Assembly: GCA_045576675.1 (NCBI GenBank)
Contig: JAZNGX010000140.1
Coordinates: 1-35,633 of the forward strand
From: JAZNGX01 sp045576675
GTDB lineage: Bacteria > Bacillota > Clostridia > Monoglobales > Firm-18
Direction of reading: 5' to 3'
Length of the DNA stretch: 35,633 nt
Below the pieces are notes generated by a model. It saw only the letters and a list, made by a program, of their open reading frames with translations. It did no database searches and was not told where the DNA came from. Made by a program: the position numbers and the translations under genes. This document shows positions 25,584-34,128 of the stretch, piece by piece. The first letter of the stretch is position 1. Every line of letters starts with the position of its first letter.

Positions 25584-26348
25584 ATGATAAATATAATACT
25601 ATGCGGTGCAAACGGAAAAATGGGGCACACTCTTGCCAGAATTATTGGTGAGGATAAAAATTCAAATATAGCCTGCGGTGTTGACATCAACACAACTCAG
25701 TATGGCGAATTTTCCATTTACGAAAGCATAAATGAATACAAAGGCAAGGCTGATGTTATAATTGACTTTTCACATCCGTCCTGTTTAGATGGCATCCTTG
25801 AATACGCGGTTAATACAAATACCCCTGCGGTGCTTTGCACAACAGGTCTTTCGAAACAGCAAATGGATAAAATCACAGAGTATTCAAAAAAAGTTCCGTT
25901 GTTTTTCTCAGCAAATATGTCGTTGGGTGTTAATCTGATTATTAATCTTGTTTCCCAGGCGGCAAAAATTTTGCAGGATAGATTTGATATCGAAATTATA
26001 GAAAAGCATCACAATCAGAAAATAGATGCTCCGAGTGGAACAGCACTTGCAATTGCTGACGCTATAACGAAAGCTGTTGATTATGAAGCCGAATATGTTT
26101 ATGACAGACACTCAGTAAGAAAAAAACGCGATGCCAAAGAAATTGGTATACACGCAATCCGTGGTGGAAATATCGTTGGTGAGCATTCGGTTATTTTTGC
26201 AGGAACAGACGAGGTTGTTGAAATCAAACATCAGGCTACTTCTAAGGATGTATTTGCAGTTGGTGCAGTAAGTGCCGCAAAGTTTCTGGCAACCCAACCC
26301 GCAGGATTATATAATATGACAAACTTGATTGAAGGTGCAATAAATTGA
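25584..26348 (+). CDS. dapB: 4-hydroxy-tetrahydrodipicolinate reductase
   Basis: DapB reduces the DapA product with NAD(P)H. The 254-residue protein has the N-terminal nucleotide-binding CGANGKMG and the catalytic segment EKHHNQKIDAPSGTA. It also has HAIRGGNIVGEHSVIFAG, which is the RGG..GEH motif of the family. ATG at 25584 follows CGAGGTAA. The last four bases overlap the start of the ACT protein gene, so translation is coupled. Confidence 0.98.
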   Translation: MINIILCGANGKMGHTLARIIGEDKNSNIACGVDINTTQYGEFSIYESINEYKGKADVIIDFSHPSCLDGILEYAVNTNTPAVLCTTGLSKQQMDKITEYSKKVPLFFSANMSLGVNLIINLVSQAAKILQDRFDIEIIEKHHNQKIDAPSGTALAIADAITKAVDYEAEYVYDRHSVRKKRDAKEIGIHAIRGGNIVGEHSVIFAGTDEVVEIKHQATSKDVFAVGAVSAAKFLATQPAGLYNMTNLIEGAIN

Positions 26349-26803
26349 GTAACTTTTTATTAAACAGAATTGACGATGTTGTGTTAGTAACAATAAACAA
26401 TGTAAAGAACACAGTTCACTCTGTGGCAGACATTTTTGTTGCTATAGGCGAAGCTGAAATCAACGTTGATATGATATGCCAGACAGCACCGTACAAGGAC
26501 AGAATTAATTTATCATTTACAATAGACAACAGTGACCTTGCCAAAACCTTAACCGCAGTCGGTCAGATAAAAAAGACTGAAGAAGCATTAATAACAGAGG
26601 TTAACGGTGGTAATACTAAGGTTACTATATTCAGCGAATGCTTAAAGACAGAATGGGGTATCGCAGCACGTCTTTTTAAAGCGTTGGGTGAGCATAATCT
26701 TCATATAAAGCTTATCACAACCTCCGATGTTGAAATATCTATTCTTGTCGAGCAGTCAGATGCTGATGAAGTTATGGCAATATTGGAAAAGGAATTCAAT
26801 TAA
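26345..26803 (+). CDS. Stand-alone double-ACT-domain protein, aspartokinase-regulatory-like
   Basis: ACT domains bind amino acids and regulate enzymes. The 152-residue protein consists of two such domains only. The first includes VVLVTINNVKNTVHSVADIFVAIGEAEINVDMI. The second includes WGIAARLFKALGEHNLHIKLITTSDVEISILV. The latter closely resembles the C-terminal regulatory half of aspartokinase (the phrase ITTSxxxISxLV is typical). No kinase domain is attached and none lies nearby. The start is TTG at 26345, overlapping the dapB stop (TTGA) and preceded by GAAGGTG. It probably senses lysine or threonine and acts on aspartokinase or a Dap enzyme; that is inference. Confidence 0.85.
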   Translation: MSNFLLNRIDDVVLVTINNVKNTVHSVADIFVAIGEAEINVDMICQTAPYKDRINLSFTIDNSDLAKTLTAVGQIKKTEEALITEVNGGNTKVTIFSECLKTEWGIAARLFKALGEHNLHIKLITTSDVEISILVEQSDADEVMAILEKEFN

Positions 26804-28062
26804 TGGAATTATTTGACACTGCTACAAAACAAACACGTGTTGTACTTGTTGGTGTTCACACAGGCACACGTGATACAATAAATGACTGTACAACAGAGTC
26901 ATTAGACGAGCTTGAATTGTTAGCACAAACAGCAGGTGCGGTTTGTGAAGGTCGTTTTGTGCAAAATTTGCAGACCGCTGTGTCTGCAACATATATTGGA
27001 GAAGGAAAGGCGAATGAGATTCGCCTTTTTTGCCTTGATAACGATATTGACATTGCAATATTTGATGATGAGCTTACAGGTACACAGATAAGAAACCTTG
27101 AAGATATGCTTGAAGTTCGCGTAATGGACAGAAGCTCTCTTATTCTTGATATTTTTGCCACCCGTGCAAAAACTGCCGAGGGCAAGCTTCAGGTTGAGCT
27201 CGCACAGCTTCGATACTACCTGTCACGCCTTACGGGTTCATTTGTTAACCTGTCTCGCCTTGGTGGTGGTATCGGCACAAGAGGCCCGGGTGAAACAAAG
27301 CTTGAAACCGACAGACGTCATATAAGAAACAGAATTTCACTGTTAAAAGAACAGCTTGCCGAGGTAGAGAAAAACAGACACACACAACGTCGCAAAAGAG
27401 TTAAAGACGGTGTGTTGCAGATAGCCGTTGTAGGTTACACAAACGCAGGCAAGTCTACCCTGCTTAATTATCTGACTGACGCAGGCGTTCTTGCTGAGGA
27501 CAAGCTATTTGCAACACTTGACCCAACCTCACGAAAGCTTACTCTTCCAGACGGAACAAATGCTGTTTTAACAGATACCGTTGGTTTTATAAGAAAGCTG
27601 CCTCACCATCTTATTAATGCATTTAAATCCACTCTTGAAGAGGCGGTTTATGCCGACATTTTAGTTCACGTTGTGGATGGTTCGTCTTCTGAAATGTTTG
27701 ATAATATGACAGTGGCAGAAAATCTGTTGAGAGATTTAAAGGCAGATAATAAGCCTACAGTTACAGCATTTAACAAGTGTGACCTTGAAACTCCAGACAT
27801 ACTTTGTGCAAAACCAAATTCTATTGCAATCAGTGCAAAAACAGGTCATAATATAGACAAGCTTTTAGAGCTTATTGTTGATGCTTCGCCAAACAAACGC
27901 ACAAAGCTTAAGCTTCTTATTCCTTATAGCAAAGGAAGTATTTTATCTGTAATATACAACGACGCTCATATTGTATCAGAACAGCATACTGCCGACGGTA
28001 CAGAAATGGAAATTATTGCAGACGAGCGTTTAAAAGGGATGGTGAGTGATTATATTATATAG
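26803..28062 (+). CDS. hflX: Ribosome-associated GTPase HflX
   Basis: HflX binds the 50S subunit and splits stalled ribosomes. The 419-residue protein has the HflX-specific N-terminal domain (VGEGKANEI-like YIGEGKANEIR), then LGGGIGTRGPGETKLETDRR, then the GTPase motifs: G1 GYTNAGKSTLL, G3 DTVGF and G4 FNKCDL. The ATG overlaps the stop of the ACT gene (TAATG). It overlaps the YigZ-like gene by 17 bases at its end. The whole series from asd onwards is one tightly packed run. Confidence 0.97.
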   Translation: MELFDTATKQTRVVLVGVHTGTRDTINDCTTESLDELELLAQTAGAVCEGRFVQNLQTAVSATYIGEGKANEIRLFCLDNDIDIAIFDDELTGTQIRNLEDMLEVRVMDRSSLILDIFATRAKTAEGKLQVELAQLRYYLSRLTGSFVNLSRLGGGIGTRGPGETKLETDRRHIRNRISLLKEQLAEVEKNRHTQRRKRVKDGVLQIAVVGYTNAGKSTLLNYLTDAGVLAEDKLFATLDPTSRKLTLPDGTNAVLTDTVGFIRKLPHHLINAFKSTLEEAVYADILVHVVDGSSSEMFDNMTVAENLLRDLKADNKPTVTAFNKCDLETPDILCAKPNSIAISAKTGHNIDKLLELIVDASPNKRTKLKLLIPYSKGSILSVIYNDAHIVSEQHTADGTEMEIIADERLKGMVSDYII

Positions 28063-28678
28063 TTATAAAACACTCAAAAAGCAGTCACAGGCTGAGTTTA
28101 TTGAAAAGAAATCCCATTTTATAGGATATGCCTGCCCTGTAACTACAGAGCAGCAGGCAATAGATTTTATTAATCAGATTAACAAAAAGCATTATGATGC
28201 AACGCACAACGTATATGCATATGTCCTAAAGGATAACAACATCAGGCGATACAGTGATGACGGTGAGCCCACAGGCACTGCCGGCGTACCCGTACTGGAT
28301 GTAATACTTAAAGAAGACCTTACTGACGTTTGCGTTGTGGCAACAAGATACTTTGGCGGAATAATGCTCGGTGCCGGCGGTCTTGTTCGTGCGTACACAA
28401 AATCTGCAAAAATAGGTATTGATGCCTGCGGAATTTTGGAACGAAAATACTGCTTTGAATGTGAAATGAAAGCTGATTACACCTTGCTTGGCAAAATCCA
28501 GAGCGAGATTGTGGCTTATGGTTGTATTCCCGGTGAAACGGAATACACTGACAACGTAAAGCTTACGTGCTATATTCCGCACGATTTAACAGGTTTCAAA
28601 GAGCGAATGATTGATATAACAAATGGAAAAATTCTAATAAATATAAAAAATGAGGGGAGATTTATTGATGTTAACTGA
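28046..28678 (+). CDS. YigZ/IMPACT-family protein
   Basis: This conserved protein resembles the YigZ/IMPACT family, whose members are linked to translation control, though the bacterial role is poorly defined. The 210-residue product carries the diagnostic segments KKSHFIGYACPV, RYSDDGEPTGTAGVPVLDVI and VVATRYFGGIMLGAGGLVRAY. A smaller C-terminal DUF1949-like domain follows. The start is GTG at 28046, inside the end of hflX, with AGGG upstream. Its last 11 bases overlap fhs. Placement next to hflX fits a ribosome-related role, but that is only context. Confidence 0.92.
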   Translation: MIILYSYKTLKKQSQAEFIEKKSHFIGYACPVTTEQQAIDFINQINKKHYDATHNVYAYVLKDNNIRRYSDDGEPTGTAGVPVLDVILKEDLTDVCVVATRYFGGIMLGAGGLVRAYTKSAKIGIDACGILERKYCFECEMKADYTLLGKIQSEIVAYGCIPGETEYTDNVKLTCYIPHDLTGFKERMIDITNGKILINIKNEGRFIDVN

Positions 28679-30338
28679 TATTCAGATTGCACAACAGGCT
28701 AAAATGGAGCCAATTGAAAAGGTTGCCGAAAATCTTGGTATAACAAGAGACGAGCTTGAGTTTTATGGCAAATATAAGGCAAAATTATCTGACGACCTTG
28801 CAAAACGTATTGAAAACAACAAAGACGGAAAGCTGATACTTGTTACCGCTATTAATCCTACTCCTGCCGGCGAAGGTAAAACAACAACAACAGTAGGTCT
28901 TGGCCAGGCTTTTCATAAGCTTGGCAAAAACGCGGTTATTGCACTACGTGAGCCTTCAATGGGCCCTGTAATGGGCGTAAAGGGCGGTGCTGCAGGTGGC
29001 GGTTACGCACAGGTTGTTCCAATGGATGATATCAATCTCCACTTCACAGGTGATATGCATGCTATTTCTGCTGCAAACAACCTTCTTTGTGCTATGATAG
29101 ACAATCATATTCATCAGGGCAATGCACTTAAAATTGATGTAAACAACATTCCTTTTAAACGTGTTGTTGATATGAATGACAGAGCTTTAAGAGAAATCGT
29201 TGTTGGTCTTGGCAGCAAGGTAAACGGAATTCCACGTCAGGACGGATTTATGATTACAGTTGCTTCTGAAGTAATGGCAATTCTATGTCTTTCAAAGGAT
29301 GCCAATGACTTAAAGGAACGTCTTGGTAAAATCATTGCTGCATATGACTTGGACGGCAAGCCTGTTACTGCAAAGGATTTGCAGGCAAACAACGCTATGG
29401 CAGTTCTTTTAAAGGATGCAATAAATCCAAACCTTGTGCAGACACTTGATAACTCCCCCTGCATTATGCACGGCGGTCCATTTGCAAATATTGCACACGG
29501 CTGTAACAGCATACGTGCAACAAAGCTTGGCTTAAAGCTTGCAGATTATTGCATAACAGAAGCTGGCTTTGGTGCAGATTTGGGTGCAGAAAAATTCCTT
29601 GACATAAAATGCAGACTTGGCGGCTTAAAGCCTGATGCAATTGTTATTGTTGCAACAGTAAGAGCATTGAAATACAACGGCGGCGTTGCCAAAGCTGACC
29701 TTAAAGAAGAAAATCTTGATGCACTTAAAAAGGGTATTGTAAACCTTGAAGCACACATTGAAAACTTGCAGAAATACAAGGTTCCGTGCATCGTTGCAAT
29801 AAACGCATTTGATACAGATACAAAAGCAGAGCTTGATTTTATAGCAGATTTCTGCAAAGAAAAGGGTGCTGAATTTGCCCTTTCAGAGGTGTTCGCAAAA
29901 GGTGGCGAAGGCGGAATTGACCTTGCAAACAAAATTATCGAAACCACCGAAACCAAAAAGTCAGAGTTCACAGTTTTGTATCCTGATGAATTATCTATTA
30001 AGGACAAGCTTAAAACAATTGCAAATGAAATTTACGGAGCAGACAACGTTTTATATACAAAGAATGCTGAAAATCAGATTAAAAAGCTTACAGAGCTTGG
30101 CTTTGCCAATATGCCTGTTTGTGTTGCAAAAACACAGTATTCATTAAGTGATGACCAGACAAAGCTTGGCAGACCATCAGGCTTTGACATCACGGTTAAG
30201 GAAGTGCGTGTATCTGCAGGTGCAGGCTTTATCGTTGCACTTACAGGTGAAATTATGACAATGCCGGGACTTCCAAAGGTACCTGCCGCAAATAACATAG
30301 ACATTAAAGAAGATGGTGAAATTGTGGGGTTGTTCTGA
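28668..30338 (+). CDS. fhs: Formate--tetrahydrofolate ligase
   Basis: This enzyme activates formate onto tetrahydrofolate with ATP, feeding purine synthesis or acetogenic/one-carbon metabolism. The 556-residue length is exactly typical. The nucleotide loop is NPTPAGEGKTTTTVGLGQA. Further signatures are GAAGGGYAQVVPMDDINLHFTGD and NNLLCAMIDNHIHQGN. The start is ATG at 28668 (MLTDIQIAQ), behind GAGGGGAG; the in-frame ATG at 28650 precedes that site and is unlikely. It follows the YigZ-like gene with overlap. With a formate-independent glycyl radical enzyme nearby, no direct metabolic link is shown. Confidence 0.98.
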   Translation: MLTDIQIAQQAKMEPIEKVAENLGITRDELEFYGKYKAKLSDDLAKRIENNKDGKLILVTAINPTPAGEGKTTTTVGLGQAFHKLGKNAVIALREPSMGPVMGVKGGAAGGGYAQVVPMDDINLHFTGDMHAISAANNLLCAMIDNHIHQGNALKIDVNNIPFKRVVDMNDRALREIVVGLGSKVNGIPRQDGFMITVASEVMAILCLSKDANDLKERLGKIIAAYDLDGKPVTAKDLQANNAMAVLLKDAINPNLVQTLDNSPCIMHGGPFANIAHGCNSIRATKLGLKLADYCITEAGFGADLGAEKFLDIKCRLGGLKPDAIVIVATVRALKYNGGVAKADLKEENLDALKKGIVNLEAHIENLQKYKVPCIVAINAFDTDTKAELDFIADFCKEKGAEFALSEVFAKGGEGGIDLANKIIETTETKKSEFTVLYPDELSIKDKLKTIANEIYGADNVLYTKNAENQIKKLTELGFANMPVCVAKTQYSLSDDQTKLGRPSGFDITVKEVRVSAGAGFIVALTGEIMTMPGLPKVPAANNIDIKEDGEIVGLF

Positions 30339-30766
30339 TGAAAAAAATCATCACATCAAACGAAGCCGAAACAATCAATTTAGGTGAATTAATAGGCAAG
30401 CGCATAAAAAAAGGCGACGTTATCGCACTTTACGGCGACTTGGGTTCTGGTAAAACTGCTTTCACAAACGGAGTGGCAAAGGCATTGGGAACAAGCGGAG
30501 TATCAAGCCCAACGTTTACAATAGTAAATGAATACATTAACGGCACCCTCCCACTCTACCACTTTGATGCTTACCGCATTGGTTCGGATGACTGGTTAAA
30601 TTGCGGCTTTGATGAATACTTGTTCGGTGACGGTGTTTGTATTATAGAATGGTCAGAAAACATAACTGACATATTGCCGAAGGATTGTATAAAAATAAGC
30701 ATTTCACGTGACCTTAGTGTTGGAGAAACCGTGCGTATATTTGAAATTGAAGGATTGATATTATGA
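30338..30766 (+). CDS. tsaE: tRNA t6A-modification ATPase TsaE
   Basis: TsaE is the P-loop ATPase that recycles the TsaB-TsaD complex making threonylcarbamoyladenosine in tRNA. The 142-residue protein has the Walker A GDLGSGKTAFTNGVAKALG, then SSPTFTIVNEY and HFDAYRI, and the C-terminal CIIEWSENI. All are typical. The ATG overlaps the fhs stop (TGATG), and its own end overlaps tsaB by four bases (ATGA). Confidence 0.97.
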   Translation: MKKIITSNEAETINLGELIGKRIKKGDVIALYGDLGSGKTAFTNGVAKALGTSGVSSPTFTIVNEYINGTLPLYHFDAYRIGSDDWLNCGFDEYLFGDGVCIIEWSENITDILPKDCIKISISRDLSVGETVRIFEIEGLIL

Positions 30767-31443
30767 CGATATTAGCTGTTGACAGTTGCAGCTGTGTTGC
30801 AACAGGTGCAATACTTCGTGACGGAGTATTGGCAGCAGAATTTGTAATTAACGACAAGAAAACACATTCAGTAAAGCTGTTGCCGCAAATTGAAAATATG
30901 CTGGCATCTGTTGATATGACATATAATGATATAGACCTGTTTGCAGTAACAACAGGCCCAGGTTCTTTCACCGGTCAGCGAATAGGCACAGCAACAGTAA
31001 AAGCTCTTGCTCACGCAGTTAACAAGCCTATTGTCGGCATATCATCATTAGAATCAATGGCATATAACGTTCCATTCTTTGACGGAATAATATGCCCGAT
31101 TATGGATGCACGGCGTGAACAGGTATACACAGGAACATACAAATTTGTGGACGGCAAGCTTGTTACTGTTGAAAGCGACAGAGCAATGGCACTTTCCGAC
31201 CTGTTAAATGAAGTAAAAGACCAGCGTGTTATATTTACAGGTGACGGAGTTCCGGTCTTTAACGAAATCATAAAAAAAGAGTTGGGTGACAACGCACATT
31301 TTGCACCACCGCATCTTTTGCACCTGCGTGGCGGCAGTGTGGCAATGTGTGCGTATAATAAAGATGATGCCACGACCTACGAAAAGCTAACCCCTTTATA
31401 TTTGAGAATGTCACAAGCAGAACGTGAGTATAACCGAAAGTAA
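30763..31443 (+). CDS. tsaB: t6A-modification complex subunit TsaB
   Basis: TsaB is an inactive ASKHA-fold paralogue that dimerises with TsaD and is needed for tRNA t6A synthesis. The 226-residue length is usual. Family segments include the N-terminal ILAVDSCSCVATGA, the central VTTGPGSFTGQRIGTATVKALA and CPIMDARREQVYTG. It overlaps tsaE. The often-following rimI gene and tsaD are not here; instead a structured leader and a dCMP-deaminase gene follow. Confidence 0.96.
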   Translation: MTILAVDSCSCVATGAILRDGVLAAEFVINDKKTHSVKLLPQIENMLASVDMTYNDIDLFAVTTGPGSFTGQRIGTATVKALAHAVNKPIVGISSLESMAYNVPFFDGIICPIMDARREQVYTGTYKFVDGKLVTVESDRAMALSDLLNEVKDQRVIFTGDGVPVFNEIIKKELGDNAHFAPPHLLHLRGGSVAMCAYNKDDATTYEKLTPLYLRMSQAEREYNRK

Positions 31444-31564
31444 ACAATCCGCACCTGCCTAAAACACAGGGAATACTATTGTATTTTAATACAACGAAAG
31501 TGAAAATTCACCTTTGAAAATCGAGGTTCGGATTATTCACTTTCAGTTTAAGGAGTGATTTTTA
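31444..31564 (+). ncRNA. Structured leader with a possible pseudoknot, before the dCMP-deaminase-like gene
   Basis: The 121 bases between tsaB and the next gene hold several complementary stretches. AATCCGCACCT (31446-31456) pairs at 10 of 11 positions with AGGTTCGGATT (31524-31534). GAAAGTGAA (31496-31504), inside that loop, pairs perfectly with TTCACTTTC (31536-31544), outside it; together these would make a pseudoknot. The same GAAAGTGAA region can instead form a local hairpin with TTCACCTTT (31507-31515). A small hairpin, TTGTAT with ATACAA (31479-31494), lies in the loop. The downstream strand ends six bases before AAGGAG (31551-31555), so the fold could control translation. I match it to no known riboswitch class. 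Confidence 0.5.
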
Positions 31565-32053
31565 ATGGAAAGACGCGACAAACATAACTATTATCTTGAC
31601 ATTGCAGAAACAGTTTTAGAACGAGGCACTTGCTTAAGACGTAATTATGGTGCTATTATCGTAAAGCACGATGAAATTATTTCAACCGGCTATACAGGCT
31701 CACCGAGAAGACGCAAAAACTGCATTGATATAGGCACCTGCCGCCGTCAGCAGTTAAACATTCCCAGAGGTCAGCGTTATGAGCTTTGCCGCAGTGTACA
31801 CGCTGAAGCAAATGCAATTATCAGTGCTGCACGAAATAATATGTTAGGCTCTGTAATGTACATAGTCGGAAAAGAAATGGATACAGGAGAGCTTATTAAA
31901 AATGCATCAAGCTGTGCAATGTGCAAACGTCTGATAATTAATGCAGGAATCGACAAGGTTGTGTATCGTAACGAAGGAAACACATACACCGTTGTTGATG
32001 TACAGACATGGATTGACAATGACGAGTCGCTAACTGACGAATTAGGTTATTAA
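31565..32053 (+). CDS. Deoxycytidylate deaminase-like protein (dCMP deaminase/ComEB family)
   Basis: dCMP deaminase makes dUMP for thymidylate synthesis; ComEB is the Bacillus homologue. The 162-residue protein has the zinc site: H79 and the proton-shuttling E81 in VHAEANAI, with C117 and C120 in SSCAMCKRLI. The usual PC is replaced by SC there. The N-terminal CLRRNYGAIIVKHDEIISTGYTGSPR is typical. Extra cysteines at 53, 59 and 75 may add a second metal site, as in phage-type enzymes. ATG follows AAGGAG. A long structured leader precedes it and a terminator follows. Confidence 0.93.
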   Translation: MERRDKHNYYLDIAETVLERGTCLRRNYGAIIVKHDEIISTGYTGSPRRRKNCIDIGTCRRQQLNIPRGQRYELCRSVHAEANAIISAARNNMLGSVMYIVGKEMDTGELIKNASSCAMCKRLIINAGIDKVVYRNEGNTYTVVDVQTWIDNDESLTDELGY

Positions 32054-32066
32054 TTGTAATTTTATA

Positions 32067-32108
32067 TCAGCATTTTACGAACGAAATTTCGTGAAATGCT
32101 GAATTTTT
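32067..32108 (+). terminator. Intrinsic terminator after the dCMP-deaminase gene
   Basis: A 15-bp stem (32067-32081 with 32088-32102, one G-T pair) is followed by ATTTTT. It closes the long plus-strand run before the parB promoter. Confidence 0.85.
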
Positions 32109-32109
32109 A

Positions 32110-32118
32110 TGGTATAAT
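32110..32118 (+). promoter_or_regulatory. Extended -10 promoter for the ParB/Noc gene
   Basis: TGG followed by TATAAT (32113-32118) forms an extended -10. No good -35 is seen 16-18 bases upstream, where the terminator stem lies. The strong ribosome site AAGGAGGAG follows before ATG 32139. Confidence 0.6.
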
Positions 32119-32138
32119 TTTCATAAGGAGGAGATCAT

Positions 32139-32951
32139 ATGGAAATTATATCATTGTTCGGCACACCTCAAAAAGGAAGACTAATAGAAATACCCATAAC
32201 AGATATTGACACAAACCCGAATCAACCGAGAAAGCATTTTTCACCAAACGCTATAAACGAGCTTGCAGAATCTGTCAAGCAGCATGGTCTTATACAACCC
32301 ATAACAGTCAGGAAGGGGCATCGCTCAAAATACGAGCTTGTTGCAGGGGAGAGGCGTTTGCGTGCGTGTATGGCAGCAGGCTTTAAAACAATTGATGCAA
32401 TTGTAATAAGTGCAACAAATTATGACAGTGCCGCACTTGCATTGATAGAAAATCTGCAGCGTGAAAACCTGAATTATCTCGAAGAGGGTGAAGCGTACAG
32501 CAATCTGATTACCGATTTTGGACTCACACAGGAAGAGCTTGCACAACGCATAGGCAAAACGCAAGCATACATAGCAAACAAATTAAGGGTTTTAAAGCTA
32601 AGTCCCGAAATCAAAAAAATGCTTCTGGAGCACAAGCTTACCGAAAGACACGCAAGGGCACTACTTCGTCTTGAAACCGAATATTTACGAAAAAATGCCG
32701 TTGAAACAATATGTAAAAGACAGTTAAATGTTGCACAAACAGAAAAATATATTGATTCACTGGTGGCACCCGAACAAGCTAAAACACATAAAGGCAAATC
32801 AATACGCATAATAAAGGATATCAGGATTTTTACAAACACAATAAAGCAAGCTGTCGATTTGATGAAGCAATCCGGAATTGATGCAGTGTCTGAAAAAAAC
32901 GAGGATGAAAAATATATCGAATATGTAGTAAGAATACCAAAAACAAGTTAA
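32139..32951 (+). CDS. ParB/Noc-family DNA-binding CTPase
   Basis: ParB and Noc bind specific sites and spread on DNA as CTP-loaded clamps. ParB drives chromosome segregation, while Noc stops division over the nucleoid. The 270-residue protein has the N-terminal CTP-binding boxes: IDTNPNQPR (23-31), the arginine patch GERRLRA (70-76) and ENLQREN (104-110). A helix-turn-helix follows at about 129-150 (LTQEELAQRIGKTQAYIANKL), and a C-terminal dimerisation part. No parA lies next to it, so a Noc role is as likely as ParB. It has its own promoter and a perfect terminator palindrome. Confidence 0.93.
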   Translation: MEIISLFGTPQKGRLIEIPITDIDTNPNQPRKHFSPNAINELAESVKQHGLIQPITVRKGHRSKYELVAGERRLRACMAAGFKTIDAIVISATNYDSAALALIENLQRENLNYLEEGEAYSNLITDFGLTQEELAQRIGKTQAYIANKLRVLKLSPEIKKMLLEHKLTERHARALLRLETEYLRKNAVETICKRQLNVAQTEKYIDSLVAPEQAKTHKGKSIRIIKDIRIFTNTIKQAVDLMKQSGIDAVSEKNEDEKYIEYVVRIPKTS

Positions 32952-32976
32952 AAAAACGGTCATATGACCGTTTTTT
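32951..32976. terminator. Bidirectional terminator between the ParB/Noc gene and the mutarotase gene
   Basis: A perfect palindrome consists of six A, CGGTCATATGACCG and six T. It touches the stop codons of both convergent genes and provides a T run on each strand. Confidence 0.9.
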
Positions 32977-33820
32977 AACTTAATTCAATTTCGTACTGCG
33001 TGTTAAATTCTTCTCCTGAATTTAATGCTATAACATAATCACGTTCATTTATCTCACCGCAAAAATCATTTCTGTCACAGCGACCAAACCACGGTTCAAT
33101 GCAAACAAACGGAGCATTCTTTTTAGCAGGTGACCACAAGCCTGCAAGCGGCATATCAAATTTAACTGTTACATAAGGCTTTTTATCGCTGCCACAAAGC
33201 GAAACTGCTTTTAACTGCTTGTTTTCAATTATAAGAGCATCATTGTCAAACATACTGTTAACAATCTTAACATAACCGTCGTTTTTAAGTGTATGACGGT
33301 TATTTGCATCATAAAGTCCGCTCTCATCAATCAGATTATATGCTATGTCATTTTTGTTGTCAAAAGCAAAATAATTTGTACCTTCCTTTAAATTAAACGC
33401 AGGATGTGCACCTATTGAGAAAAACATAGGCTTTTCGCCATCATTTTTTACACTCCATTCGACTTTTATGACAGAATCATTAATAGTGTAGCTTATATTA
33501 AGCGTAAAATCAAAAGGATAAATTTTCTTTGTTTCTTCACTTGATTTAAACTCAAATGATGCAGAATTATCAGAACTGCCAACAAGCGTAAACTCGTTAT
33601 CTCTTGCAAAGCCGTGCTGTCCCATAGGATATTCAACACCGTTATAAATGTATTTTTTGTTTCGCAAGCTACCTACAAACGGAAATAATACAGGTGAGGT
33701 TCTTCCCCAGTATTTGCTGTCACCGCACCACATATATTCACGTCCGTCTTTCACGGCAGATTTAAGCTCTGCGCCGTGATTGCTTATTTCAATTGTAATT
33801 ATTTTATTTGAAATTTTCAT
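32975..33820 (-). CDS. Aldose 1-epimerase (mutarotase) family protein
   Basis: This protein probably interconverts alpha and beta anomers of a sugar or sugar phosphate in the cytoplasm. The 281-residue product belongs to the LacX-like branch. It opens with ISNHGAELKSAVKDGREYMW and has RTSPVLFPFVG. The candidate catalytic residues are the His in MGQHGFARD and the His in SIGAHPAFNL, plus a Glu late in CIEPWFG. No signal peptide is seen. Its ATG overlaps the stop of the small membrane protein (ATGA), so both are translated together, which suggests sugar transport plus conversion. The sugar is unknown. Confidence 0.88.
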   Translation of the reverse strand: MKISNKIITIEISNHGAELKSAVKDGREYMWCGDSKYWGRTSPVLFPFVGSLRNKKYIYNGVEYPMGQHGFARDNEFTLVGSSDNSASFEFKSSEETKKIYPFDFTLNISYTINDSVIKVEWSVKNDGEKPMFFSIGAHPAFNLKEGTNYFAFDNKNDIAYNLIDESGLYDANNRHTLKNDGYVKIVNSMFDNDALIIENKQLKAVSLCGSDKKPYVTVKFDMPLAGLWSPAKKNAPFVCIEPWFGRCDRNDFCGEINERDYVIALNSGEEFNTQYEIELS

Positions 33821-34101
33821 TCTTTAACCACCTTTATTTTATCTAATCTGTAATTTCTTACATATATAACAAGGTCTGCCCCGACCATAATAAAATTAAG
33901 CACATAAAAAAACATAACGTACCACTTAAATGTTCCCATCAAAAGCTTTGAAGTAATTCCAAATATATACCCTGTGAGTATAAGAATTACAAATCCAAGG
34001 CTTTTTCCTTTTGTGGTTTTTGCTTTATAAGACTTAATAACATTTAAAGGCCAAGACATTCCAAAGCATACTATCATTAAAATTTCAAACAACTCTGACA
34101 T
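33817..34101 (-). CDS. Three-TM small membrane protein, SemiSWEET/PQ-loop-like
   Basis: The 94-residue protein has three hydrophobic segments (about 4-24, 35-55 and 60-81). The stretch WPLNVIKSYKAKTTKGKSLGF resembles the PQ-loop of SemiSWEET sugar transporters, which have three helices and work as dimers, but the usual Q is an L. Length fits SemiSWEETs (about 85-100). ATG at 34101 follows AAAAGGAG. It overlaps a mutarotase-like gene, which supports a sugar role. It could also be another small PQ-loop membrane protein; the substrate is unknown. Confidence 0.7.
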   Translation of the reverse strand: MSELFEILMIVCFGMSWPLNVIKSYKAKTTKGKSLGFVILILTGYIFGITSKLLMGTFKWYVMFFYVLNFIMVGADLVIYVRNYRLDKIKVVKE

Positions 34102-34128
34102 TATAGTTACTCCTTTTTGTAATATATT

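Noticed and set aside
31520..31544. GAGGTTCGGATT considered as a tRNA T-arm.
   Set aside because: It pairs instead with AATCCGCACCT at the leader's 5' end, and no cloverleaf fits.
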